From contig JADJQP010000002.1 in NCBI GenBank assembly GCA_016712665.1, positions 522,501 through 586,500 on the forward strand: a stretch of DNA of 64,000 bases, given 5' to 3'. Shown piece after piece: positions 1 through 10,964 of the stretch. The notes below the pieces were generated by a model. It made no database searches. It was not told where the DNA came from and was given only the letters and a program-made list of their open reading frames with translations. The stretch comes from Bacteroidota bacterium (GTDB lineage Bacteria; Bacteroidota; Bacteroidia; Chitinophagales; Chitinophagaceae). Every line of letters starts with the position of its first letter. Position 1 is the stretch's first letter. Position numbers and translations under genes: made by a program.

Positions 1-556
1 GGGTATAATCAATGGGATAGCGCTTTCCATTGGCTATTACTAAAAACGTAACACTATCTTGTGTTTGAAAATGTAAAATGTCTTCCACCTTTATCGAATC
101 TATAGTTTGGCCCGACTTTACCAAAAAACGACTCTTGTAGCTTTTAGATAATTGCTGATAAGCTAGAGAAAGATTATCCAATACGGTTGTTTGAGGGCGC
201 CCGCTATACCGATGATACTTTTCGATTGCTGTCCGTAACTCCTCAATTCCAATTGGTTTTAATAAGTAATCAATACTATTCCATTTGAATGCTTTAATAG
301 CATACTGATCATACGCAGTGGTAAAAATGATAGGCGTTTCCACCTCTACCTTCGAAAATATTTCAAAACTCAATCCATCGGCTAGATGAATATCCACAAA
401 AAGTAAATCGGCCGAGACTCCATTCGCAAGCCCCTTTACTGCACTTTTTACCGAATCAAAATAATGAACTACCTCAATGGATGCATCGACTCTATGGATC
501 ATTGTAGCCAAATGTTCCGCAGATAATTTTTCATCCTCAATAATAATTACATTCAT
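1..556 (-). CDS. LytTR-family response regulator, 3' end outside window
   Basis: This is a two-component response regulator that is phosphorylated by the kinase encoded just upstream and acts as a transcription factor. The visible 185 residues contain the receiver domain. Acidic residues lie in IIIEDE (about 4-9), the phospho-acceptor Asp is at about 55 in FVDIHL, and the conserved Lys is at about 100 in YLLKPI. A linker follows, then the start of what should be the LytTR DNA-binding domain, which runs off the window at base 1. Its ATG overlaps the stop of the kinase gene in an ATGA arrangement (553-556), so the two genes are translationally coupled. Receiver assignment is seen in the sequence. 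LytTR output is inferred from the partner kinase type and the sequence after the receiver. Confidence 0.88.
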   Translation of the reverse strand, partial: MNVIIIEDEKLSAEHLATMIHRVDASIEVVHYFDSVKSAVKGLANGVSADLLFVDIHLADGLSFEIFSKVEVETPIIFTTAYDQYAIKAFKWNSIDYLLKPIGIEELRTAIEKYHRYSGRPQTTVLDNLSLAYQQLSKSYKSRFLVKSGQTIDSIKVEDILHFQTQDSVTFLVIANGKRYPIDYT

Positions 557-1239
557 ACAGGATCAATCAAGGGAATAGTGATTTCAAAACTATTTTCATT
601 TTCAACAACCAATACCTCACGATCGCTTAAAAAACGGTAACGATCGGTAATATTCTTTAAACCGGTTTTGGAACTGGCTTCTGTAGGCATTCGTTTTTGC
701 AGATTATTGGCAACCACTAGTGCATTACCCGATGAACGCAAGGAAATGGTTAGTGGAAAGGCAGACGATACTTCATTGTGTTTAATGGCATTTTCTACTA
801 ACATTTGTAAAGTCATCGGCGGGATTTGCAGATTCATATGCCCATCAGCTATTTCGATTTGAAAATGCAAGCCCTCATCAAATCGAATTTTCAACAAATA
901 AAAATAGGAATCCAGAAAATGAAGTTCCTCGCGAAGCGTCACCAACTCATTGGTTTTACTATCTAATAAATAACGATATACCTTTGAAAGTTGATTAATA
1001 AAATCAACGGCTTTATCCTGATTTTTGTATACCAATGAGGATAAGACACTGAGATTATTAAATAAAAAATGAGGATTGATTTGATCCTTCAAATTTTGCA
1101 ATTGGGCCTGTGCATTTTCTGCTTTGTACTTTTCAACCTCCACCAAGGATTGCTTCCATCCCATAAAAAATTGAGAAGAAATTTCGAAGGTTAAAAGTAA
1201 AAAGGAAACCGTCAGACCAATACCAAAGGAGCCCACCAT
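553..1239 (-). CDS. LytS/YehU-type sensor histidine kinase, N-terminus lost
   Basis: This is a membrane histidine kinase of the His_kinase (PF06580) type and the partner of the adjacent LytTR regulator. The 228 residues show one membrane helix (about 4-20), a coiled linker, the H-box NPHFLFN with the phospho-acceptor His (about 57), and a C-terminal HATPase with the N-box VENAIKHN and a GLKN loop. Relatives usually carry about four membrane helices and 330-350 residues, so roughly the first 110 residues are absent. An in-frame TAG lies eight codons upstream of the chosen ATG, and only 69 bp separate the gene from the 3' end of the next gene. Either the kinase has really been shortened or there is a deletion or misjoin at 1240-1308. 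Its signal is unknown. Confidence 0.8.
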   Translation of the reverse strand: MVGSFGIGLTVSFLLLTFEISSQFFMGWKQSLVEVEKYKAENAQAQLQNLKDQINPHFLFNNLSVLSSLVYKNQDKAVDFINQLSKVYRYLLDSKTNELVTLREELHFLDSYFYLLKIRFDEGLHFQIEIADGHMNLQIPPMTLQMLVENAIKHNEVSSAFPLTISLRSSGNALVVANNLQKRMPTEASSKTGLKNITDRYRFLSDREVLVVENENSFEITIPLIDPV

Positions 1240-1308
1240 GAGAAATTGATTCTTGACCGACTAAAAAAGGAATTGAATAAAACTTCAGCGGGATTCCATT
1301 GCGACCTA

Positions 1309-2236
1309 TCAAGGCATAGCAGACACCACTTGCCGCACGGCTTCGTCATTGTTAGTGGGTGTAAAGTCAAAACGTTTTTTGAATTTACTGGAATTAAACA
1401 CATAGTCTACTTCAAATTGATAACTCATCTCATAAACCTCACCCAAAACCGGAATAAAAATTCCCAGCAGTCGCAACATCCAAGTTGGATATTGAATGAT
1501 CTTATTTTTTACTTGCATTTCTTTTGCAAATAATGCCGCCCATTGCCTACCCGTATACGCCACATCTACCGTTGGTAAATTCCATATTTGATTGTAGGCA
1601 TCCAATGAATTTCCAAGGATGGCTGTACCCTTTGCCAATTCAGGTGTATAGCCCATGGTATGCTTGGCATCTGCATTCCCAAACCATTGCGCAGCCTTTC
1701 CCTTTTTGTAGTTATCATAAATCAAATTCATCAGCATACTATTTTGTTTTTTCTCTGCTCCGAAAAAATCAGGTGAGCGAGCGATGATGGCGTCTACTTT
1801 TTTTTCTTCTATCGCTTTTTAAAATTAGGCGATTTACCTCAGCCCTTATCGCTCCTTTTTTACTACAGGGATTGATTGGTGACTCTTCTGTAATATTTGC
1901 AAGTGACGACTTGTTTAGCGCATACATATTATCAAAAAAAACCAGTTTTGCCTTGTGCTGCTCACAAGCATCCAATACATTCATCATAAAGGGAACCCAC
2001 ATGGACTTCCAGACCGAATACTTATACTCGAAACCAACAGTTACATAAACCACCGCAGATCCTTCAATGGCTTTTGAAAGTTGTGTTTTATCCATCACAT
2101 CTGCAGGAAACAGCTGATCCGTTTCGTTTACCTTTTGCGGATTACGGCTCACTAATCGAATCTCCTGCGTAAATGCAGTAAGCGCTTTTGCTAATTCTAT
2201 ACCGATGGCACCACCGGAACCTAAAATGGTTTGCAT
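1309..2236 (-). CDS. NAD-dependent epimerase/dehydratase family protein, frameshifted
   Basis: This is an extended short-chain dehydrogenase, probably using NAD(P) on a sugar or related substrate that cannot be named. The N-terminal part has a Rossmann glycine motif (GSGGAIG, residues 7-13), the central region has the typical VVYVTVG and LVFFDNMYAL strands, and the C-terminal part contains ARSPDFFG and the YTPELAKGTAILG segment of this family. Translation from the ATG at 2236 runs into an A-rich region and changes frame. Removing one A from the A5 run (1816-1820) or the A8 run (1798-1805) restores a continuous protein of about 308 residues. Without correction the gene reads as two pieces, 1769-2236 and 1309-1737. 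The break looks like a homopolymer indel, either an error or a recent mutation. Confidence 0.8.
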
Positions 2237-2283
2237 AAGTTGTCTATTTAATAATTAATGGTTTGTAAAAATCCCTCTTGAAA

Positions 2284-4652
2284 CTAAAACTGCATCTTAT
2301 ACATAAAATTTGGAAAAGTGCCTATTTGATACGCCGTATTCACCTTATTGGTTACCGGATTATAACGTTGCGCAAATACGTTTTTATGATTTGTAATATT
2401 TTGCACATCAAAGAAAAAGGAATGCGAGATTTTTCGCTTTTTACTATTGTAGGTGAACCCTGCTTTAATATCCACTCTAAAATAATTTGGATTGCGTTCA
2501 CTAAATGCAAAGGCATCTCCCATTTGAACCTGTTGTTTCCTCAGCTGAGAAGCCTGCAAATCAACCGGTGTAAAATATCGACCGCCTGCGTTCGTTATTT
2601 TGATATCGGAGAATAAGGTATTCCGCTTTGCTTTGCCAATTTTAAATTCTTTACCCAGTAGCGCATTCACTACATACTTGCCATTGAATCCGGTATTGCG
2701 TTCGATACCGTCTGCCCCCTTATATTTAGATTCATAAAGTGTGCCCGTTAGGAGTCCATAATAGCCCTTGCTAAAAAATTTCTCGATGGTTAATTCTACG
2801 CCGTAATTGGTACCCGTTCCGCTGTTGACAAGATTTCCTTCATCATTGGGAAAAAAGCTGGCACCTGCATTGAGCATAGAGTAGCTACCCGCAATGGGCG
2901 ATACCGGGACATTAGAAAGTGATTGATAATAAACTTCGGTTTTTATTCTCCAATCTTTAATAGGAAGCAAATCGTAACCCAATACAAAATGCTGACTTCG
3001 TGTAAATCCTAAATCTTTGTTGGTGGTTTCATACTGCCCTTGTGCATTTACAGTTCTTAAAAAATAAACATCAGTGGGTTGCATTTGGCTATGGGCTCCG
3101 TAGCCTACACTCAAACTACTTTTATTGCTTACAGCATACTTCAAGGCCACCCGAGGTTCGATGGATAGGGAATTATTTAAGGTTAAAAACTGGGAGTGAA
3201 TGCCTGCATTGAGAGTGAGTTTTTCGCTGAAACTATATTTCGCATGGGCAAAGCCTTGCCATAAAGTAGTCATATCATTGAAATCCCAAACTTGTTTCCA
3301 GTTCGGTATATTTTGTCGGGTTCTATACTGCAAATTCAGATTCATCAGTTCTGCCTGTGCCCCTACTTTTATAAATAATTTGGTATTTACTTTAGAATGA
3401 AAACTGGTCATTACATTATAATTGGTTCGAATCGCTTTGTTTTCAACCATTCGCCCTGCAGTACCTTCCATTTTACTGATGGAATCTTGTAAATAATTTG
3501 AACCGGCATACGTTGCACCAATGATCGAATTGAAATACGATTTTTCACTGACCTTAATAAAATGTTTCAAACCGGCTACTGCCATATCGCTGGTAAAATA
3601 ACTGTCCATTGTCGGGTCGGCAAACATATCTGTTGTGTCGATTTTGTTGTGCAAAAATTCAATCTTGCTTTTTCCGCCCAAGGCGAAAAGGGTGAAACGT
3701 CCTGCTTTTGTATCACCACTTGTTACTTTCAGGGTAAGGTCTTGATAAAATGGTGTTGCCGCCGTGCCAACATTCAAACCAATGGCCTGTGCAATGCCGG
3801 TAAAGGAATATCTATAGGCAATCAAATAGGATGCACCACTCCCCTTTTTAATAGGACCTTCGGTCATTACTTCTAAACCGGTAAGCATGCCAAATTAAAT
3901 GGTATATTCTCGTTTTGGGTATTGCCCTTTCTAAAACCAATATCAAAAACTCCTGCATTGGCATTCCCATATTCGGCAGGAAATGCTGAAGTCATAAAAT
4001 CAGAATTTTTCAGCATATTGGTATTTAGGGCACTTACCGGTCCGCCGGTGGTTCCGATGGTGGCAAAGTGATTTGGATTGGGTACATTCATTCCTTCTAT
4101 ACGCCACAAAACTCCTGTGGGTGAATTGCCTCGAATGACAATATCATTACGCGAATCGTCAGGTGTACTGACGCCGGCAAAATTGGACGCCAAGCGCCCC
4201 GGATCGCTTCGCCCACCTGCATAGCGATTCACCTCTTCCATCGAAAAGGTTCTGGCGCTAATAGAAGCCAAATCATTGATGGTTCTGTTTTTAAGATTCG
4301 CCTTTATGGTAGCGCCTTTTAAGTTTCGTACATTTTCTTCGAGAGAAATATCAAGAATGGTTTCCTTGCCGGATGACACCACCACATTGGGAATGCTAAG
4401 GTCTTTATATCCCATATAGGTCACTTTGATTTCATAGCGACCGGGCGCTACCTGCGCCATTTCAAATTGCCCTTTTTCGTTGCTACGAGCACCCATATTG
4501 GCAGGGCCATTAAGTAGGACGATGGTGGCTCCAATAATCGGTGATTGGGATTGTTTGTCGATGACTGTTCCGCGAATTTTTTGCGTATTATCGGCAGCAA
4601 CGGTCTGAAGGGCCATATGGACCAAAATCAATACAAATACAAGATGTTTCAT
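2284..4652 (-). CDS. TonB-dependent outer-membrane receptor, frameshifted
   Basis: This is an outer-membrane receptor for TonB-driven uptake with unknown substrate. It has a signal peptide (MKHLVFVLILVHMALQTVAA), then a carboxypeptidase-regulatory-like domain (about residues 25-105, IRGTVIDKQSQSPIIGATI), then a plug (about 120-250, with GGRSDPGRLASNFAGV and SPTGVLWRIEGM), then a beta-barrel of about 530 residues ending in aromatic MYKMQF. The plug and barrel are in different frames. The break lies at about 3888-3897, where the first frame stops soon after QNENIPFN and the second begins GMLTGLEVM. Restoring one base gives about 789 residues, normal for the family. No SusD-like lipoprotein follows, so this is probably not a classical polysaccharide-utilisation pair. 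Confidence 0.87.
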
Positions 4653-4853
4653 TATTAATTAATTTGAATGCAAGAATAGTACTTCATTTTCTAAGGTTCT
4701 CATTTCAAATGGTTGAGTTGCAAAATTAAGGGCTTGAGTTGTAAAAGGCGGTTGCATTCATGAAAAGAAATTATGAACAAGCTGCTAAAGCCTTGCTATG
4801 GGGCCGTAAAAAAATCTCTAGGTAAAAAGTAATTATTAAATAGCAACATTCCC

Positions 4854-4861
4854 TACTTTTG
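4854..4861 (+). promoter_or_regulatory. Bacteroidota -7 element before the hydrolase gene
   Basis: TACTTTTG matches the Bacteroidota -7 consensus TAnnTTTG and sits 16 bp before the ATG at 4878. No clear -33 TTTG is visible at the usual spacing, so this rests on the -7 box and position only. Confidence 0.45.
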
Positions 4862-4877
4862 TCTGAAAATAATTAAT

Positions 4878-5708
4878 ATGAAGTTTGTTTTACATGTGGT
4901 AATGCTTGTTACCTTACTAAGTTTTCAGACAATATCCTTAGAGGCAAAAGGAAAAAAAATTGTTGGAGAAGAAGTAATCTATAAAGCCAATGGCAGAACC
5001 ATGAAAGGCTATGTTGCTTATGATAAGGCCCAAAAGGGCAAACGACCGGGTGTGCTGGTGGTACACGAATGGTGGGGATGCAATGAATATGCAAAAAAAC
5101 GAGCGCGAATGCTGGCAAATCTTGGATATATAGCGATTGCCGTAGATTTGTATGGAGATGGGAAGATTGCTCCGGATCCTGCCTCTGCAAAGGCTTATGC
5201 CGAACCCTTTTATAAAAATCCGATATTAGCCCGACAACTTTTAGAGGCCGGACAATATGTTTTGAGAAACTATCCTCAAACCGACGATACTGAAATTGGC
5301 GCTATTGGTTACTGTTTTGGAGGCAGTGTCTTGCTAAACATGGCTCGTATGGGTATGCCCTTTATGGGTGTAGTGAGTTTCCATGGTGGACTCGATGGTG
5401 TGCCTGCTTCGGCAGCAACGGTTAATACCAACATATTGGTTTGTCATGGCGAGGCAGATAGCTTTGTTTCATCAGAGGAAGTGCAGAAATTTCATCAAGA
5501 AATGCGAGCAGCCCAAATTCCGTATTCGTTTATTTCCTATTCGAATGCTACACATGCCTTTACCAATCCGGATGCCACCGCCGTGGGGCAACAATTTGGT
5601 TTGCCGATTGAATATAATGAAGCCGCCGATCTAAAATCGTGGAATGACATGGCAGATTTTTTAAAGAAGGCCTTTGCACCGATGCCTAAGGCACCGCCTT
5701 TAGAATAG
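4878..5708 (+). CDS. Dienelactone hydrolase family protein, exported
   Basis: This is an alpha/beta-hydrolase of the dienelactone hydrolase (PF01738) family; its ester or lactone substrate is unknown. The 276 residues begin with a signal peptide (about 1-23, ending LEA), so the enzyme acts in the periplasm or envelope. The fold is marked by VLVVHEWWG (oxyanion region), the nucleophile elbow GYCFGG with Cys as nucleophile as in DLH, the Asp in HGEADSFV, and the His in NATHAF. All three catalytic positions are intact. It is a single gene divergent from the TonB receptor with its own promoter element. A gene-free repeat region follows. Confidence 0.9.
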   Translation: MKFVLHVVMLVTLLSFQTISLEAKGKKIVGEEVIYKANGRTMKGYVAYDKAQKGKRPGVLVVHEWWGCNEYAKKRARMLANLGYIAIAVDLYGDGKIAPDPASAKAYAEPFYKNPILARQLLEAGQYVLRNYPQTDDTEIGAIGYCFGGSVLLNMARMGMPFMGVVSFHGGLDGVPASAATVNTNILVCHGEADSFVSSEEVQKFHQEMRAAQIPYSFISYSNATHAFTNPDATAVGQQFGLPIEYNEAADLKSWNDMADFLKKAFAPMPKAPPLE

Positions 5709-5833
5709 TTGTTGGAGAATCATTTTTTATCAGAAATTATTTTGTAGGTTCTGCCAAATGTCATCGCGTCGCAGTTCTATTATGTCGCATACCGCGACAA
5801 CTTCAGCAATAGCATAGAGGATAATCTCCTTTC

Positions 5834-5896
5834 CTATTGGTTGGTGTCTCACCAACCGTGGCAAGTTGTATTGTTTGGCGGGACACCAACCAATAG
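5834..5896. repeat. Palindromic element, short form, copy 1
   Basis: A 63-bp element bounded by a perfect 15-bp inverted repeat, CTATTGGTTGGTGTC at 5834-5848 and its complement at 5882-5896. The left arm continues into CTCACCAACC, giving an internal hairpin. The terminal sequence is shared with the longer copies downstream. Confidence 0.8.
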
Positions 5897-6227
5897 AAAA
5901 GCATGGACTTACTTGGCTAAATCAGTTAAAAGGATGAATATCTCAACATTACAATTAAATTGCCAAAGGCAACCTAGAACATAACACTCACGAAGGCACA
6001 GCCTTCGGAGAGAGGTGCCGCTCCCTATACCACTAAGCCCCACACCGTTTGTGTTCAGGTTGCTTAAAACAAACTGTACAGAAAACGAAGGGGGGCAAAG
6101 ACTTTGGCAGAAGGAGACAGACCAACCTAAGTAAGATGTGTAACTATTGAACGACATATCAATACTATTTCATTACATATCATTCGCTACTTCACGAGCT
6201 TTAGACTTGGACAGGTATACATTTTAC

Positions 6228-6363
6228 TATCGGTTGGTGTCACCACCAACCGAAATTATTCCCTGTTCATTTTGTAAACGTGCTATTTAGCAATTAGTAT
6301 TCTTAACGAAATAAAAAAGTTTGCAAGATTAGCGATGTGGTTGGTGGTGACACCAACCATTAG
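6228..6363. repeat. Palindromic element, long form, copy 2
   Basis: A 136-bp element with 20-bp termini that are perfect inverted repeats of each other: GGTTGGTGTCACCACCAACC at 6232-6251 and its complement at 6339-6358. Each terminus is also nearly self-complementary. The outer edges are TAT on the left and ATTAG on the right. There is no internal ORF, so it is MITE-like or a structured RNA unit. Confidence 0.82.
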
Positions 6364-6444
6364 AAAACACCATTTCATCTCTGCAGAATCTCCTACTCAA
6401 AACTCACTGTGGTTCCTTTCACGATTCAAATCATTACATTTTAC

Positions 6445-6577
6445 TATCGGTTGGTGTCACCACCAACCGAAATTATCCCCTGATCATTTTGTAAACGTGC
6501 TATTTAGCAATTAGTATTCTTAACGAAAAAAAGTTTGCAAGATTAGCGATGTGGTTGGTGGTGACACCAACCATTAG
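6445..6577. repeat. Palindromic element, long form, copy 3
   Basis: Nearly identical to copy 2, with termini at 6449-6468 and 6553-6572. It differs from copy 2 by a few substitutions and a short deletion in the A-rich centre. The preceding about 30 bp is also shared with copy 4, indicating tandem duplication of element plus flank. Confidence 0.82.
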
Positions 6578-6623
6578 AAAAAACTCTCTGTGGCTCCTTT
6601 CACGATTCAAATCATTACATTTT

Positions 6624-6655
6624 ACTATCGGTCGGCCTCGCGACACCAGCCATTA
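6624..6655. repeat. Degenerate palindromic element, copy 4
   Basis: A collapsed copy in which the left end (ACTATCGGTCGG) is joined almost directly to the right end (GACACCAGCCATTAG), leaving a small hairpin without the AT-rich centre. The flank upstream matches that of copy 3. Confidence 0.65.
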
Positions 6656-6861
6656 GGAAAAGGGACGTCCCCTGCAACGGATACCGCAAAAAGCTATAGA
6701 AAGTACTTGTCCCCTCAGTGTGCGACGCAATTGCGATGAAAATGGGAACCGACGCTGATAACCAAATCATTTTCTTTTACACGAGTAGCCCGTTTTTATG
6801 TTTACAACTTTTTGAATTTCCACCATGCCGATTCTTTAATTTTGAAGTCCAATTTTGTAAA

Positions 6862-9800
6862 ATGCAATTCTCCCACCTTCATAACCATACCCAATTTTCA
6901 TTACTCGACGGCGCCAGCAGTATTAAAAACTATACAAGAAAGCCGTTGCAGATAAGATGCCGGCCATGGCCATCACCGATCATGGGAATATGTTTGGGGT
7001 GTACGACTTTGTAAAAGAAGCCAAAAACTATAAAGACGAAAATGGAAATCTATTGGTAAAACCGATTGTGGGTTGTGAATTTTATATCGTAACCGACCGA
7101 AGCGTGCAGCAATTTACCAAAGATAAAAAAGATGTGCGCTACCATCAATTGCTACTTGCCAAAAACAAAGAAGGATACAAAAACCTGATTAAACTTTGTT
7201 CGCTCGGTTATACCGAAGGTTTGTATGGAAAATACCCACGAATTGACAAGGAATTGGTGCTTCAATATCATGAAGGACTCATTGCTACTACTTGTTGTCT
7301 TGGAGCATCGGTACCGCGTACCATTTTAAAAGATGGAGAAGATGCCGGCGAAAAAGAATTTAAATGGTGGCTCGATATTTTTGGTGAAGATTATTATGTA
7401 GAATTGCAACGACACGATATTCCCGACCAGATAAAGGTGAATGAAATACTGGTAAAATGGGCCAGAAAATATCAAGTAAAAATAATAGCCAGTAACGATT
7501 CGCATTATGTGGATGAAGCCGATAGCAATGCACACGATATTTTATTGTGTGTGAATACCGGCGAAAAACAGGCGACTGAAAAAATGAAAGATTTTGTGGA
7601 TGGTGATGAGGTGAGTGATCGCAAAAAAAGATTTGCCTTTTACAATAATCAGTTCTTTTTTAAGACAACTGCACAAATGACTGATTTGTTTGCCGATCTT
7701 CCGGAAGCCATTGACAATACCAATGAGATTGTCAGCAAAATTGATTTGATTAGCGTTACCAACGATTTGCTACTTCCTAATTTCCCTTTACCGGAACCTT
7801 TTAAATCGCAAGATGATTATTTAGAATTTTTGGTGTTTGAAGGTGCAAAAATCAAATACAAAATATTTACACCTGAGCTGGAAGAACGCATTAAATTTGA
7901 ATTGGGCGTTATCAAAAAAATGGGCTTCGCTGGCTACTTCCTCATTGTATCGGACATCATCACCTCCACCAAAAAAATGGGTGTCATTGTAGGACCCGGA
8001 AGGGGTTCTGCGGCCGGTTCGGTAGTTGCCTATTGCATCGATATTATTTCGATAGACCCTTTGAAATACAATTTGCTTTTTGAGCGATTTTTAAATCCTG
8101 AACGGGCCTCCATGCCGGATATCGATACCGACTTTGACGATATCGGTCGCGGAAAAGTGGTTGAATATATTGTGAACAAATATGGAAAAAATCAGGTGGC
8201 GCATATCATCACCCATGGCACCATGGCCGCCAAAAGTAGTATTAAAGATGTGGCCCGCGTAATGGACTTACCACTCGACGAAAGCAATATGCTGGCAAAA
8301 TTGGTACCTGACCGGCCGGGCACTTCCTTAAATGAAATGCTGCATATTCCTATTAAAGACTTGTCGAAAAAAGAAGGAATCAGTGCTGAAGATGTGGTTA
8401 ATGTTGAGAAACTGCAAAAAATATATCAAAGCGAAAACCTCCAATCAAGCATCTTGCATGAGGCTGAGAAACTAGAAGGCACGGTGCGCAACACGGGTAT
8501 CCATGCAGCGGGTATCATCATTGGCCCAAAAGATTTAATGGAGATTATGCCCTTATGTAAACAGAAAGATATTGACTTGTATGTCACTCAGTTTGTTGGC
8601 ACTGCGGTAGAGGATGCCGGCGCTATCAAAATTGACGTATTGGGGCTGAGCAACCTGAGTATTATAAGAGATTCATTGATTTTCATAAAAGAAAATCATG
8701 GCATTGATTTAGAGATTGAAAAAATTTCATTAGATGATGAAAAGACCTTTCAATTGTATCAAAATGCCGATACAGAAGGCACCTTTCAATTTGCCTCCGC
8801 CGGCATGAAAAAATATTTAAAAGAACTGAGTCCCGACAATTTGGAAGATTTGATTGCAATGAATGCACTGTATCGTCCGGGACCACTAGCCTATATTCCT
8901 GACTTTATTGAACGCAAGCATGGGCGAAAAGAAATAGTGTATGATTTGCCGGAAATGGCTGAAGTGCTTAAGGAAACCTATGGGATTACGGTATATCAGG
9001 AGCAGGTGATGTTGCTTTCGCAAAAACTAGCGAATTTCTCAAAAGGCGATGCGGATATTTTACGTAAAGCAATGGGTAAAAAATCGCTGGATGTGCTTCA
9101 AAAAATGAAAGCAAAATTTATTGAAGGATGCACAGTCAACAAACACCCATTAGATAAATGTGAAAAAATTTGGAACGACTGGGTTGAATTTGCTAAATAT
9201 GCATTTAATAAATCACATTCAACATGCTATGCCTACCTCGCCTATCAAACAGCCTACCTAAAGGCCAACTATCCGTCGGAATATATGGCCGCATTGCTCA
9301 ATGCACAGGGAAACACCGAAGACATTTCGAAGTATATGCAAGAATGCAAGCGGATGGGAATTAAAGTACAGGGCCCAGATGTCAATGAAAGTAAAAAGGG
9401 ATTCAGTGTAAACAAAGAAGGTACGATCCGTTTTGGATTGGGCGCTGTAAAAGGCATTGGAGATGCCGCAGTTTTAGAAATCATAAAAGAGAGAACTGAA
9501 AACGGCCTTTATAGCGATATTTTTGATTTGGTAAAAAGACTGAGTGCTCGTGCTGTAAGTAAAAAAACGCTTGAAAGTATGGTAATGGCCGGTGCTCTTG
9601 ACAGTTTTACCGCCATGCATCGGGCACAGTATTTTCATATTGGTCATGGTGAGTCGGCCTCTAACCTAGAAAAAATTGTAAAATATGGCCAAATGCTTTC
9701 AAACCATGGCAATACCCTCACCCATAGTTTATTTGGCGAGTCGGATTTACCGGCCATTGTTCAGCCCAAAATGTTTCCTTGTGAACCCTGGGGCCTGTCA

Positions 9801-10439
9801 GAAATATTAGAAAAGGAGAAAGAACTTGTCGGCATTTATATCAGCGCGCACCCCTTGGATGGCTTTCAATTTGAAATGAACAATTATCATTTTACGCCCT
9901 TAAGCAGTTTAGAACCGGACAAACTCAAAAACCGTGTGATTCGTTTGGCAGGGTATGTAGACAAACCGCTTCATTTGGTTTCAAAAAAAGGAACCAGTTA
10001 TGGCAAGTTTACCCTCATTGATTATCATGGCGAATATGAATTTGCCTTGTTTAAGGAGGATTACTTACGGTTTAGGGATTTTATGGTAAAAGACAGTAAA
10101 ATAATGATATCCGGAATGTTTCAAAGTAGATGGAACAGCGAAACCGATTTTGAATTCAAAATTCAGCGAATTCTATTGCTCGAAAATGTAAAAGCAAGTC
10201 TTACAAAACGGATCAATATGGAACTGACATTAAAACGTCTGGATGACGAATTTGTCAATATTATTAGTAAATACGCCGAAAAGGCAGGCAATTGTGAACT
10301 TGGTATTCAAATTGTAGATGAAGTAAGCAGAGATCGCGTAAAATTGTACAATTCGTATAAAAAGATGGAAATGAGTGACGGGTTTATTGAAGAGCTATCG
10401 AAATTGGAGGGAGTTGTTTACCATGTATTGAGCTCCTAA
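6862..10439 (+). CDS. dnaE: DNA polymerase III subunit alpha, frameshifted near the start
   Basis: This is the replicative polymerase catalytic subunit. The PHP domain begins at HLHNHTQFSLLDG (residues 4-16) and continues to about 280. The polymerase core carries GPGRGSAAGS and the catalytic Asp pair in MPDIDTDF; the fingers region and a helix-hairpin-helix segment (GAVKGIGDAA) follow, and an OB-fold lies near 990-1080 (IRLAGYVDKPL). The length, about 1190 residues, fits the family. The ATG at 6862 is supported by the PHP motif. At 6925-6929 an A5 run must be A6 for IKKLYKKAVADKMPAM to be read through; as printed, the first 22 codons are out of frame with the rest. Since dnaE is essential, this is most likely a sequence error. 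Confidence 0.95.
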
Positions 10440-10497
10440 TATTAGATTCATTGATAGTAAATTCCAAAAATCAAATTCATGATGCGCTCGAATCCAC

Positions 10498-10505
10498 TAT
10501 ATTTG
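10498..10505 (+). promoter_or_regulatory. -7 element of the thioredoxin gene
   Basis: TATATTTG fits the TAnnTTTG consensus and lies 42 bp before the trxA start, leaving a short A-rich leader. No strong -33 TTTG is seen. Confidence 0.45.
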
Positions 10506-10546
10506 CATTTCAAAACTAAAAAATAAAAAAATAAAATAACAGTAAA

Positions 10547-10867
10547 ATGGCACAAACATTCACAGACAGCAACTTCGAGGCAGAAGTAATGCAATCAAAC
10601 AAATTAGCAGTAATCGATTTTTGGGCAACTTGGTGTGGTCCTTGTGTGGCACTAACTCCTACTATAGAGGCCTTGGCAACGGAATACGAAGGTAGAGTAA
10701 ACATTGGCAAAGTAAATGTGGACGAAAACCCAGAATTGTCTGTAAAATATGGCATCACCAGCATCCCTTGCATTCTATTTATTAAAGACGGCAAAGTGGT
10801 AGATAAACAAGTAGGTCTTGCCCCAAAAGCAGCCTTAGAGAGAAAGATTGTTTCTCACATGAATTAA
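10547..10867 (+). CDS. trxA: Thioredoxin
   Basis: This is a cytoplasmic protein-disulfide reductase of 106 residues, the standard size for thioredoxin. The active site WCGPC is at about residues 30-34, preceded by VIDFWATW, and the cis-Pro loop is in TSIPCILF. The extra Cys beside the cis-Pro (SIPC instead of the more usual VPT) is uncommon but occurs in family members. It has its own promoter element and a strong terminator, so it is a single-gene unit. A second thioredoxin in this window (29495-29788) belongs to the sulfur island. Confidence 0.95.
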   Translation: MAQTFTDSNFEAEVMQSNKLAVIDFWATWCGPCVALTPTIEALATEYEGRVNIGKVNVDENPELSVKYGITSIPCILFIKDGKVVDKQVGLAPKAALERKIVSHMN

Positions 10868-10890
10868 TACAAAAGTGATTCAAAAAATAT

Positions 10891-10923
10891 AAAACCATTC
10901 GGCTTAATCGAATGGTTTTTTTT
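10891..10923 (+). terminator. Rho-independent terminator of trxA
   Basis: The inverted repeat AAACCATTCG / CGAATGGTTT with a seven-base loop is followed by a run of eight or more T. It sits 24 bp after the trxA stop. Confidence 0.9.
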
Positions 10924-10964
10924 CGCCAATTTTACAAAAAATCAAACAATCAAAACCCCAAACC

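Larger units (their letters stand above)
5709..6861. other. Gene-free repeat region
   Basis: No credible gene is present; the longest open frames have no domain-like composition. The stretch carries small hairpins (TGTCGC/GCGACA at 5783-5799 and CGAAGGC/GCCTTCG near 5993-6009) and four copies of a palindromic element family, annotated separately. Blocks around the elements (CCTTTCACGATTCAAATC before 6436 and again before 6618) are also duplicated, so the region grew by tandem duplication with units about 217 and 181 bp apart. The dnaE promoter probably lies at its end, where TAATTTTG is seen just before 6845. Confidence 0.7.

Noticed and set aside
5909..6157. 82-codon minus-strand open frame in the repeat region
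   Set aside because: It crosses small hairpins and repeats, has low-complexity Ser/Leu/Cys composition and no start-region signal.
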